64,000 nt of DNA, taken from contig CAJNOL010000986.1 in NCBI GenBank assembly GCA_905250125.1, positions 24,931-88,930 of the forward strand, written 5' to 3'. A program made the translations under genes and the position numbers. Each line of letters opens with the position of its first letter. Position 1 is the first letter of the stretch. The notes under the pieces were generated by a model. That model ran no database searches and was not told the origin of the DNA. It was given only the letters and a program-made list of their open reading frames with translations. Positions 36,773 through 47,420 of the stretch are shown here, piece after piece. The stretch comes from Rotaria sordida. Its lineage: Eukaryota; Rotifera; Eurotatoria; Philodinida; Philodinidae.

Positions 36773-36868
36773 ACCCTATAATGGTCCTACAGAGGCCCTC
36801 TAAAGGCCCTATAGGATCACTATAGGGGAGCCTATAGGGCCTCTATAGGACCCTATAGGGGCTTATAA
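36773..36868. repeat. Cluster of CCTATAGG palindromes
   Basis: Overlapping copies of GGCCCTATAGG, CACTATAGGGG and CCTATAGGGCC alternate in both orientations for about 95 bp, unlike anything else in the window. The cluster ends where hairpin 14 begins. Confidence 0.8.
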
Positions 36869-37048
36869 GGTGGGTGTGGGTGCAAGTGTAGATAATAGTA
36901 TCTGCACCTACACACTCACAGCCACACTCCACACCCACACCCACCTCACACCCACCTCACACCAACACCCACACCCACACCCACACCCCACACCCACACC
37001 CACACCCACACCCACACCCACACACCCACACACCCACACCCACACCCT
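36869..37048. repeat. Telomere-like hairpin 14 (long C-rich arm)
   Basis: A 25-base G-rich arm, a GATAATAGTATC spacer, then about 130 bp of CCCACA-type units. Arm lengths are strongly unequal, the reverse of hairpin 11. Confidence 0.8.
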
Positions 37049-38551
37049 CGATGTGACGTATCATGTCGTCCTGGGAAAAAAACCTTCCCATCACCGAATG
37101 ATGATTAATAATCTTTTTTCTGTTGAAAAAGCTGTCAGTGCAATCCCTGTAGGATTGAAATGTGAAACATGATAGAGTTACTTTAACCATTATAGAGAGG
37201 TCTCACTATGCATATTGCAATTGGTTGGCGAACTAAGACCAGTACATCAAAACTTCCTTATACCATCACAAATGTGTCGAAAAACCCTATAAAGCATCAC
37301 AGACCGTGACAGACATGTCTGAACGTCTGTCAAAGTCTGTGACGAGATCAAAAGCACATCGGCATCCTTAGTCACAGTTTGTGGGGAGAGGCAGATGGTA
37401 TCACTTTTCTCGCTACATACTTCAATACTCATTTTGGAACAATCTTTATCATTTTTTATTCTGAAAAGATGCTATATATGTTGACTTGTATAATATCTAC
37501 CAACTCAAATTCAGATGTTGAAAATAGCTTTTTTTCTACACATTCAACAGTAGTTTCGATGTCAGGCAGTCGCAATCTGATTGGAAATCGAATTCATTAC
37601 GCATACGGTATGTGAATAAATATATGTAGACATGACCCACGATTATCTGGAAATACGAATATTACGTATAACAAATAAAGAATTTTCTTTTAACTTTGAT
37701 CGTACCATCTGCTAGACTGAAGATATACCTGTAATCTATATAAAAATCAACATTTTCTACCGAATTTTTCATAACTCTCATTAATATGCGGTGCAAAAAC
37801 TTTCCACTATCGGGTTAAAGTTCTTGGGTCTGGAAGAAACACAAATGTTACTGAAAAGTGATACGTTCAGTAAACTCATTGAAAAAAAGAAGTTTCTTAT
37901 TGAAGGAATAGTTAGCTATTCAATCTTACGAGCAACATCATCAAAAAGAACTTTATCTCTCCTCTCACTCAAGAAAGATTTGTTCTTTTTCTTCAAATAC
38001 CTATAATCAACGAAAACAAAATTCTGTATCAATGGAAAGAGCTAAAATATTAAAACTTTCTATGAATATCGTAGGTATCAAACAATATCAGAAAAAAATT
38101 TCAGATCTTTATAGAGAGACTATGGAAATGGTCGATGAATGCTCGAAAGTTGATTAGAAGAGAAATTGAAGATGTATATCTCAATTATTATCTGCTTATT
38201 CTAAGTGTAAAACTATGCATGTTTGATAGAATGTTTTTTTGTAAACAAAGTAAACATAAATTTGTTTTGTATAAATTTATTATTTTAAAATAATTAAGAA
38301 TGTCCAATGTGATAAATAAGAGCGTTTATTGATGGTAGTTAAACATTGTGAACAACATTTGAAATAGGTATTAACTGAAGTTAATATCCATCGAACTTTG
38401 AAAGTGAAATTTGATCAATATTCATTTATTATTATTATTATCAAATTATTAAAAAAAATCAAATCAATTAAGAATCAAATTTGATCTGATTGAATTATTC
38501 TGTTTCCAATCCATATAGAAAGATTTCGATAACTTTTTCGAAAGGTTGAAA
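37049..38551. other. No gene seen
   Basis: AT-rich. There is a local palindrome around 37300-37345 (CAGACCGTGACAGACATG and GTCTGTCAAAGTCTGTGAC). Short frames at 37379-37615 and 37791-38006 have no recognisable content. Confidence 0.4.
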
Positions 38552-38639
38552 TTAACCCTTTGGGGACGGGGTTTTTTTTGAAAAAATTAAGCCTTTTATT
38601 AGAGTGAAAACAGATGTTTATTCAATGAAAAATCATTAT

Positions 38640-40357
38640 CAAAAGTATGTTAGAGTATGATAAGCTTGAAAACAATCAATTACACATAACCCAACATTAC
38701 ATTCTTCACACTGATACCTTGTGTATTTGACTGATTTTTCACGTTGTATTGTATGAGAGCATACATGACACTTCCTTTGGGCAGCTATTTTTGAAGCAGT
38801 TGGGGATACAAGTGATGGAAAATGTCTAGCAGATAAACATAGTGGCGAATCAGTTGGTGGTCTTCCAATAGAAATTCGTTTTTGACTACCATATTTTGAT
38901 ATAACATTTTTTATCAGTTGAAGATGAAACTCTTTTAACTGTAAATTCTTTGAATTTTGCGTTTTATATAAATAAAAGCATTGATTGAAGCCATATCAAT
39001 CATATGGAAAAAGAATTTCTTATACCATTTGATTGCTCTTCTAATGCATTCGGTAAAACTTGATTGCATATCAACTAAATCAATTGTACCCATATTTTCA
39101 TTATAATTTTGAACACAGACAGATTTCATGATCTGTTTTCCTGTATTGCGATCAATGTTGTCAATTGCTATCATTCGTGAATCATGAATAGTTGATAACA
39201 TATAAACTTCACGTTTATCCATCCATTTTATAGCTGTCATCGACTCGCAATTTCTATATGCTTGCTCTCCTCTATTCAACTTGCCTTTCAAACAAGGCAT
39301 GCCACTCCTATTTCTCCTTACTGTCCCTACTGCTCCTGTGCCTTGATTATAAATTTCCAAAAATAGTTTTGGGCTTGTGTACCAGTTGTCTACGTACAAT
39401 AAATGTCCTTTTTGAAAATAAGGTTTCATAAGTGTCATTACGATGGATCCAGATACTCCCAAATTATTTATCCTTTCAATTTCTGTATCAGCACCTGTAT
39501 ATATAATAAAATCTAATATATATTTTGTTTCACAATCACAGAGAATGAATAACTTGACACCGAATCGGTGCCTTTTTTTGGGATATATTGCTTGAATGAT
39601 AAATACCCTTTCCAAGGTAATAAACTTTCATCAATACATAATTTTTGGAAAGGTTTGAAAAATTGCCGAAACTTTCCTTGCATATGACGGATAATCGGCA
39701 ATACTTTATAAAGTTTGCCTGAGTTGTTGTCGTCATTATTGACGAAATGAAGCATCCGTATAATCAAAAGATATCTGTCTCTTGAAAATAATTCTCTAAA
39801 TATTGGAGTTATAATACAGGATCCATTAACCAATATTCTTTGAGTGTATTTTTCTGCGCTGTACCCATCAACATGGCTGTTGCAATAAAAACATACGTTT
39901 CCTGGAAGTTTGTTGCATACCATTGTGTTGTGTGACTTGCTGTTGATGATGATAAATTCTGTTGTTGATACCTGTTAGTTTCTTCGGCAATGTATTCCAT
40001 AATTTTTTGATCGAAAAATAATTCAAAATAATCAATAGGATCATTTCCCAACTTTAAATCACTTGTTATTCCTGCATTTTCATTATTGAAATAGAATGTT
40101 TTAGGAACAAATTTTTCATGTTTCCAGTTGAGAAATTCTGTTCTTTTCTTTTTTGATGGTGGTTCTTTTTTCTTTTCATCAGAATCTGCTGTTGAATCAT
40201 CAGAATGTGTTGTTGAATCACCAGGCTCTGATGTTGGATCATCAGAATCTGATGTTGAATTATCAGAATTAGTATAGATTTCAGTATCTAAATCTGAATC
40301 TGAACCAGCTAAAATTTCTGAATTATCTTGTTCAGATGAATTGATTTTCCTTGCCAT
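38640..40357 (-). pseudogene. piggyBac transposase, broken by frameshifts
   Basis: The N-terminal piece (40357-39809) starts ATG with an acidic Ser/Asp-rich leader and the domain start. The middle piece runs TPIFRELFSRDRYLLIIRM to CIDESLLPWKG (first Asp). The third has LLYVDNWYTSPKLF (second Asp) and TIDLVDMQSS (third Asp). A C-terminal cysteine finger (CHVC, YQCEECNVGLC) lies near 38700-38790. The frame changes at about 39812, at a run of 7 A on the coding strand (39573-39579; 8 would restore KKRHRFGVKL), and near 38960. The catalytic Asp residues survive but no continuous protein is possible. Confidence 0.88.
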
Positions 40358-40453
40358 ATTCGATGAATTTCAAAGGTGATATGAAAGAAGTTCTGTTCTT
40401 GTATATGTGTAAGTTCGATTTATTCGTATAACACTTTAGAAGATGTGTATATA

Positions 40454-40585
40454 AGAACGACGATAATAAAAGAAGAAAAGAACGAAGATCGTAAAAGAAA
40501 AACAAAACGAAGATCATAAAAGAAGAAAAGAACGAAGATCGTAAAAGAAGAAAAGAACGAAGATCATAAAACAAGAAAAGAACGA
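40454..40585. repeat. 28-bp tandem repeat
   Basis: About four units of AGAAAAGAACGAAGATCRTA plus AAAGA, in the piggyBac 5' region between the transposase start and the nested hAT element. Confidence 0.8.
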
Positions 40586-40630
40586 AAGTAACGATGGATA
40601 GGAGAACACGAAGCCCTTGTGTATATATGT

Positions 40631-42140
40631 CAGGGTTGCCATCTGTACCCCATTTTGAGGTACAGTACCCCATTTCGACCTTTCGTACCCCACAAAAATT
40701 TGTACCGCTGGGGTACACATTTTTGTACCCCATTTGAATTTTTTTTTCTACATCACTTTTGAGTCACTTTTTAACAGAAATCTCAAAAACGGTCTGTAAA
40801 GCCTTAAATCATTTCCTACAGATGTGAATTGACTTAAGTGACTTACAAATGTCAAAAGTTTGCCTCTATTAGAATTTGTCTCTTTCTTGACTTCTTAATA
40901 GTATGTTGAAATTCAATTTAAATTTTTCATTTAGCAATAAAATGAAGTGTTAAGGCTTTTACTATAATGGCTCGAACAGAAATGATCGATTGGCAAGAGA
41001 GTAACACAGATAGAACCAGCTAATCGAGAAGATCCCAAATCTAGTGGGTCAGGTTTTGATTCGATAGGTTTCTGAAAAATCGAAAATGATCTCTTCAAAG
41101 TCGTCCGAGGAAACCCATTTCACAATATTGAGAACTCAAACGCTTCTTTTCGACAAAATTCAAAGTTAAATGATAACTTAAGAAGAGAAAGTCACAAATG
41201 AATGCGAATATTTTTTGCTTTGCAATGTTTGAGAACTACGCGGACGTACTTCATGCATAAGTGAATAACGCTTTTCTTCAACATACTAATTCCGCTTCTG
41301 TTTGCATAGCTTTAGCTGTAACAATTTTCATCAGAGCCGTCCACTTTTGGAAGCAAAAATGCATACATTTTGCTTCAGGGAAAGTCAATATTTGCGTCGA
41401 TGTAATCGACAAAAAAGACTTTACTTCTTTTAATTTTTTCTCCAAAATCTGTTTTTTTTTCTTCGTCAAGATTTTTACTTTTAAACAAGTTTTTACAAGC
41501 ATAGCTGTCTTCACGACAAAACTGTAAGGAAAAGTTTTTGTTCATGTGCAAACATGTCTTTTCTTGAGCAGGTTTCGAACATTACATACGTTTTGTAGCA
41601 GTTTGTATGAAAGTTCTGATGTGGAGAGAAATAATCTGAATCCTGAAGAGTTTACTAACTTATTCTGAATTTCACCTATTTGCACGAAAACTGATTGGAA
41701 GTGACAAAATTCTGGCACATCATTAGACCGATAGAAAAAACTACTCGAACTCTAATGTAAAAATCTTCCATCCTTTCGTACCAATCTGATATAACAAGAT
41801 TTACGCCATTTAATCACCATAGTCAACGTTCTTTTTTAATTGAACATCTTCAATGGATTTACTGAAGCGATTTTTCGCGGAAAAACACTTTATTTCTCAT
41901 TTTCTTTTTTAGGAAAAAAAACAATATTTTCAGCCATTTTTTGCAAGGGAAAAGGTCAATATAAAGTCTTTCACGAAACGATGTTTTTTTCTCAGTGATT
42001 TTTTCACAGCATTACCCTGAATTTTCAGAAAACCTATGTACCCCATGGATGTACCCCATTTAGAGAAATTTTGTACCTCACATGTACCCCATTAGGGACG
42101 TTTTGTACCCCATTTGAGACCTTATCAGATGGCAACCCTG
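40631..42140. mobile_element. Non-autonomous hAT element nested in piggyBac
   Basis: CAGGGTTGCCATCTG at the left and its inverse CAGATGGCAACCCTG at the right are perfect 15-bp ends. Exact 8-bp duplications ATATATGT flank them (40623-40630 and 42141-42148). Both subterminal regions repeat a GTACCCCATTT motif several times, as transposase binding sites often do. No transposase frame is present in 1.5 kb. Confidence 0.92.
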
Positions 42141-42479
42141 ATATATGTATACAGGAGAATAGGAAAAAAAACCAAGGTAGACGTATTAGAATGTATAGGA
42201 AAAATCCAAATAAAGAATGTATGATAAAGCAAGGGGAAAGTCCATTATATAATGTTATAAGCTACTAAATACACTGTGTGGATATTCCCGACACTTTCGA
42301 AATACTGATAATTTACTGTAACAACACAGAAAAATGACTCTACAGGCTATTTCCACTCACTTCTGATTGATTTGAAATATATATCACCCCCAAATTTTGA
42401 GAAATACTCCAGGTGGTATATATACCACGCCCGTCCCCAAAGGGTTAATAATGTATTTATTGTAAAACATCTGATTATT

Positions 42480-43520
42480 TCATTAGAGAATTGAGAGTTA
42501 ATATTATATCAAATTGAAATGTTGATAAATATGAACATTGTTTGACAATGATTCTTAACTGTTTTATATTTAAGAAAAGATTTACATATTGATATTGAAT
42601 AAAGAGAAATACAATGAAGATTATTTGTATCACATTCACAATTAACAAACCATTTTTTTTTGTATTCAATCCAAAATGGTCTTTTAAAAGATGATAAGGT
42701 TAATTCTAAATCTTCAATACTTTGGTTATTTGATTTGTAAGCATCAAAAAAAAAATAGAATTTTTCTAAATAAATTAAATTTATTTGAATAAATTCTTTC
42801 CATTGTTTTCCATCAATTTCATTATCTTCACCAATCAATTTCAAAATGAATAAGTTCAAATGTTAACAAAAGAAATGATTCAAATTTATCGATTATTATA
42901 TCGAGTTTTTCGATAGTCAATGAAGTTAATTGTGAAAAAAAAACATGATGGAATAGATTATTTTAACATTGAGTCATTGATTAGATTCTTTAAACTTTCT
43001 TTATGAATCAATGTATGAAGATGAGAAAAATGTTGAACGATAATACATAGATAATCAATAATAATTCCTTCATTTAGAATTAAATATTCGAGCTTAGAAT
43101 TTTGAGGCTATAAATTTGTTGATAATCTCAAATTTTTAATATTTAATTGAAGCTTTTTAAGACTCAATTGTTCTATAATTGATGTAAGATGATTTGCTGT
43201 TTTTGTTTTCTCTTCGATCATTATATTTTCGAATATTAAATGAAAATGAAATTAGCTAATTTTTATTAATACATTTTAAGATCATGTTTAATTCATATTG
43301 ATCAACATCAATAAGAATTAATGAACGAAGTTAAGTCAGTCGTCGAAGATTAACAAATGAAATAAAGAAATCTATTTAATCTAATCTTTATTCATTGTTA
43401 TCAAGTATTATTCATATTAGACTTTTAAGATTAATTAATTGACAAACCATATGACACTTTAATTTTCACACTGATTTAAACTCAAAAATAAATCGATTAT
43501 AAGTCTTAACAACTGACAGG
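42480..43520 (-). pseudogene. F-box/LRR-type bdelloid family relic
   Basis: The clearest piece (42859-42509) reads DGKQWKEFIQINLIYLEKF, then SFKRPFWIEYKKKWFVNC, phrases I associate with an expanded bdelloid family of F-box or leucine-rich proteins. Further upstream another frame gives LNEGIIIDYLCIIVQHFSHL, repeat-like. Frames are disconnected and no F-box is visible, so this looks decayed. The family name is a tentative memory. Confidence 0.4.
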
Positions 43521-44024
43521 AAGAATAATCTTGACATAGATCGAACTGAAAATAAAATTGGTTCAATGTCAAGATCATCAAATATACGATAAAATCGTTC
43601 AACTGGTAATATTTCAATTGATATATGTATATATATCACAAGAATGAAAATAGTTATGCAATTATATATGAAAAAAAAGAATTTTATATCTTTGACAAAC
43701 TAAAAAGAGAATGTAAAAAGATAAATTGTTATCTTTTTGTTTGAAATATACGAACAAAAAAAAATTGTTGTGAATAGTTGTTTGAAGCAAAAAGAGATAT
43801 CGTAGTTGAAGATTGAGTCAACTATCTTGATGTTTTTTATTTTCCATATTTATTTGTAATGTCATTTTTCATCTGGCATAAAAATAGAATGTATATTACC
43901 TTATAATATGATCTATTTACATAAAAAGAAAAGTGAAGTTAAAAGAATTAAATGATTTACTTTCATACTCACGTCCCAAATACCTTGATTTAGATTCCCT
44001 TTTAAACAATTCTAGTTTATTTTA

Positions 44025-44082
44025 GGGTGTGAGTGTGGATTTTTCGTCATCTATCCTAACACACCCACATCCACTCACACTC
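44025..44082. repeat. Telomere-like hairpin 15
   Basis: GGGTGTGAGTGTGG, an AT-rich spacer of about 17 bases, then CACACCCACATCCACTCACAC. Confidence 0.7.
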
Positions 44083-44284
44083 TGTAAAAAATAAGTGGAA
44101 AATAATAAACGCTAACTATTTGTTTATTACCATTAGATAAGCCCTCTTTAGGTTTATGAGTATAATCTATTCTTTCATAAATCTTTTTTTCATCAACCTT
44201 GGCAAGTGATCGTAACCCATTACAAATTCATATATCCATCTACTGTTTTCTTTTTTTATAAAGCCTTTTTGAGTATATGAGAAT

Positions 44285-44317
44285 GTGGGTGTGGATCAAT
44301 GAAACATCCACACCAAC
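44285..44317. repeat. Telomere-like hairpin 16 (minimal)
   Basis: TGTGGGTGTGGAT and ATCCACACCA around a CAATGAAAC loop. Only one to two units per arm remain. Confidence 0.55.
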
Positions 44318-44398
44318 GTCTTCAAGGCTCTACAATCAACTTATCAAACTATTTGTAGTAACAATTTTAATCAAAGTCAATAGGAGATATTGTTTCAA

Positions 44399-45673
44399 TT
44401 ATGATGAAATGGAAGTTGTCGATGATGATTGATTATCCGAAGATAGAAACAAATTGATGTAGTCAGCATAACGTGTTTCGATATCTTCTCGATTGAAACC
44501 AAACTCAGCAAGTGAGTATGTGTGACGACCTTGTTTTCCTTGAGGATTTTTGAGAAGCCAATCACGCATAGCCATTTCCATTTCATTCGACCAATGAAGA
44601 TTAAAGTAATCATATATTTGATGGACAACACCAATTGGATCTTTCATCAAATTATCGTAAGTAATATCGAAAATATGTTTTTTCGATTGAGCAAGTATAC
44701 CATTTTCTGATCTTCGAAATTTCATCATACATTCGATTTCTGTATCGAAAAATTGATAACATCGTTTTATTATTCTATCGCGACTGATCGAGTTTGTTTT
44801 GTCAAAATACAGATCAGCAATTGCCAACACCAAACTACACGATGACGGAAGAGCTTCGTCAATACGTCGATGTGGAATGATTAATAATGCATTCGGATAA
44901 TGTTCAAGCAGTTTATCAAAAGAAAAAATATGAAATGGTGATTTTAATAGCCAATGCGATTTTGGTGCATCAGCAGTATTTAACATACGTAGAAATATTT
45001 CATGATAATCATATACATAATCTTTGTTCATTTCCTTACGAATCCAACTATCAGAAGTGTCATCTTCATCATCAGATGGAAGAGAACCCATGCAAAAATA
45101 GCCAGCTTGACGTAGAATATGATAATCTTCTTCAATATCAGAATGTGGATGAGATGCAGCTATTCGAATGAGCATATCGGACAATTGTTCATTGTCTTGT
45201 TGAGGAGATTTTATAAGATCAAGTCGTCGCTTTTGTCCAATCGAATCGGATCGTGGAATCGGTGGAACAACTTCAACATACATATCAGTGTACAATGGTG
45301 CACGACAATTCGGATCACAGGCAAGCAAATTGTAGAGTAATGTTGTGCCTGTACGTGCAAAGCCACAAACTACCAACGGACCAATAGTAGGTAAGTTTTG
45401 ATTGAAAATTTCATTGTGTTCAACTGCATAATTTAGAACGCGTTTACAACTTGTATGTAAAGTATGAAATTCAGATAGAAAAAAATTTCGACCAAGAGGT
45501 GTTATATATTCATTACGAAATACACTTTGACGATATAATTCGAACGTACGAAGGATATCACTGTGATAGCCAAATTGATTTTTGGCTTGTTCAGTCAAAT
45601 CATCTTCGTGTAAAACAGTATCATCCAATATTGATGAATGATCATTAGTTGTTTGATTTGATGTTGTACTCAT
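44399..45673 (-). CDS. Sulfotransferase family protein
   Basis: This should transfer sulfate from PAPS to a hydroxyl or amine acceptor. It is an intact single exon of 424 residues starting at ATG 45673 (MSTTSNQTT). The PAPS 5'-phosphosulfate loop is GFARTGTT at about 104-111, and the 3'-phosphate site resembles LIIPHRRIDEALPSSCSL further on. The layout fits the Sulfotransfer_3 type found in bacteria and many protists and small invertebrates more than the classic animal cytosolic SULTs. No signal peptide or membrane segment is present. The acceptor is unknown. The lack of introns could mean horizontal origin, but that is only suggestive. Confidence 0.85.
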   Translation of the reverse strand: MSTTSNQTTNDHSSILDDTVLHEDDLTEQAKNQFGYHSDILRTFELYRQSVFRNEYITPLGRNFFLSEFHTLHTSCKRVLNYAVEHNEIFNQNLPTIGPLVVCGFARTGTTLLYNLLACDPNCRAPLYTDMYVEVVPPIPRSDSIGQKRRLDLIKSPQQDNEQLSDMLIRIAASHPHSDIEEDYHILRQAGYFCMGSLPSDDEDDTSDSWIRKEMNKDYVYDYHEIFLRMLNTADAPKSHWLLKSPFHIFSFDKLLEHYPNALLIIPHRRIDEALPSSCSLVLAIADLYFDKTNSISRDRIIKRCYQFFDTEIECMMKFRRSENGILAQSKKHIFDITYDNLMKDPIGVVHQIYDYFNLHWSNEMEMAMRDWLLKNPQGKQGRHTYSLAEFGFNREDIETRYADYINLFLSSDNQSSSTTSISS

Positions 45674-45975
45674 CGTATCAATGAACAATTATTTTACGTA
45701 AAGACTGAGAAGTGAATATTCTGTATGTGTGTGTGCGTTTTTTATATAAGAGTCACCATAAAAAGACGAATGATAAAAGTGTGTCTACAATTAAACTACA
45801 AGAGAATAGAAGCAAACATGGGGAGAAATATTATGAGAATCTCGACAGGTATACTCAGAGGAGAAAAACAAGTTATAGATACTGGTTATCTTCATTTTCG
45901 CCATTTGCTCGACAACAAGCATATGTCATAAAAAAGAATGACGACTGCAAAGATGTGGTTATCAAAGACTACAAT

Positions 45976-46608
45976 TTAAGGGACCCTCCCCCCCCCCTTA
46001 GAAAATTCAATTTTTCAATAAAATATCGAAGTTGAGTTTTTATCATAGGAAGATGCAGCAAAGCTTCCTCTTTCAGAATATCTATGGCTTTTTGGAAAAT
46101 GATCAGATTTTGAGGGACTTATCATATGTAATTTTGATTCTACCACCATACAGGGTTGGTAATAACATTTTGTCAGGGGGTACCGCTTTGATTTCAAATA
46201 GAAGACATAATGAATTTTANNNNNNNNNNNNNNNNNNNNNNNNNNNNNNNNNNNNNNNNNNNNNNNNNNNNNNNNNNNNNNNNNNNNNNNNNNNNNNNNN
46301 NNNNNNNNNNNNNNNNNNNACTATTTAGTTTCAATAAACTCCATTTTTCACGAGCTTTCATTTGATGTAAAATTCATTATGTCTTCTATTTGAAATTATA
46401 GCGGTACCCCCCTGACAAAATGTTATTTCCAACCCTGTATGGTAGTAGAATCAAAGTTTCATGTGATAAGTCCTTCAAAATCTGATCATTTTCCAAAAAG
46501 CCATAGATATTCTGAAAGAGGAAGCTTTGCTGCATCTTCCTATGATAAAAACTCAACTTCGATATTTTATTGAAAAATTGAATTTTCTAAAGGGGCCTCC
46601 CTAATTTA
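45976..46608. mobile_element. Fold-back element with an assembly gap in its loop
   Basis: The left arm 45976-46219 and right arm about 46362-46608 are near-perfect inverses, for example AGGAAGATGCAGCAAAGCTT in one and its complement in the other. The end sequence is close to TTAGGGAGGCCCCTTTAGAA. A C homopolymer in the left end differs between arms. Confidence 0.85.
46220..46319. other. Assembly gap, 100 N
   Basis: A 100-N placeholder in the loop of the fold-back element, consistent with assembly failure at a long hairpin. Confidence 0.95.
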
Positions 46609-46935
46609 TCCAAAGAGCTGTGAATCAGCGTATCCTGAAACATTGTGCTATACGTGCATTACCCGAAAAGAAGGAGAGCAATACTATTTGCACATGATAG
46701 ATGATGTTAGCTAACTGCATTTGCTATGCGCTTTAAAAAAGTCCAATGAAATATATTGCAAATATGCCATTTTAATATGCTTTTTTTTCGAATTTCAACG
46801 AAAAAACCCACTTCTAAAACTGCTTTGGTGTTTTTCTCAGAATACAGTTTTTCAGCAGAAAAATTGGAATCACTCCGTCACGGCCCTGGGTATTATTCAA
46901 TATTTTTTTTTTGTTTTAAAGCTTTGAATCAGGGC

Positions 46936-47092
46936 TAACTTTTCATCAGACGGATTTTTGATACATCTCCCTGGACTGAGAAAAGTAGAGTTTACTGTCG
47001 CTCGAGTGACGTGTTTTTGCAGACCTGTCCAGTAAAATGGTCGTAAAAAATGAATGGAAAGGAATTTCAAAAATCCGTCTGATGAAAAGTTG
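46936..47092. repeat. Perfect 25-bp inverted repeat
   Basis: AACTTTTCATCAGACGGATT and five more bases at 46936-46960 are repeated inverted at 47068-47092 around a loop of about 107 bases. It may be the ends of a tiny element. Confidence 0.75.
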
Positions 47093-47189
47093 CGCACAGA
47101 AACTAGCTTTAATTTGACGCCATCCCGACCTCTCTAGCCTTTACTACGACTGAGTGATTCCCATTTTCCTGGGAGGCATGAAAACAGGT

Positions 47190-47265
47190 AGCGGCGGCGC
47201 CAGAATTTTCAGACTGGGAAGGAGGGCGGGGGGCTGAGCCCCTACTTAAATTTTCTGGGAGGCTC
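47190..47265. mobile_element. Truncated transposon end
   Basis: GTAGCGGCGGCGCCAGAATT followed by GAGGGCGGGGGGCTGAGCCC resembles one end of a hAT-type element (TAGTGGCG type). The sequence stops at hairpin 17, and no partner end is seen. Confidence 0.5.
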
Positions 47266-47420
47266 GGGTGTGGGTGTGTGGGTGCGGGTGGGCGTGGGTG
47301 TGGGTGTCCATGTGCATGAGTATATTCTGTTTATTGACATCCACACCCACACCCACATCCACATCCACACCCACACCCACATCCACACCCACACTCACAC
47401 CCACATCCACACCCACACCC
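47266..47420. repeat. Telomere-like hairpin 17, between two broken sequences
   Basis: A 60-bp G-rich arm, a GTATATTCTGTTTATTGAC spacer and an 80-bp C-rich arm. A transposon end stops at its left edge and a receptor gene fragment starts at its right edge with no acceptor AG. Confidence 0.8.

Larger units (their letters stand above)
38556..42444 (-). mobile_element. piggyBac element with TTAA ends
   Basis: TTAA (38552-38555) then CCCTTTGGGGACGGG at the left, CCCGTCCCCAAAGGG then TTAA (42445-42448) at the right: perfect 15-bp ends and the TTAA target diagnostic for piggyBac. The 3.9 kb includes a dead transposase and a nested hAT element. Confidence 0.93.
43521..44398. other. No gene; two small hairpins
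   Basis: 3' flank of the sulfotransferase, AT-rich, carrying hairpins 15 and 16. Confidence 0.5.

Noticed and set aside
41261-41527. Overlapping frames inside the nested hAT element
   Set aside because: Both strands are open by chance at an AT-rich palindrome; neither has transposase motifs.
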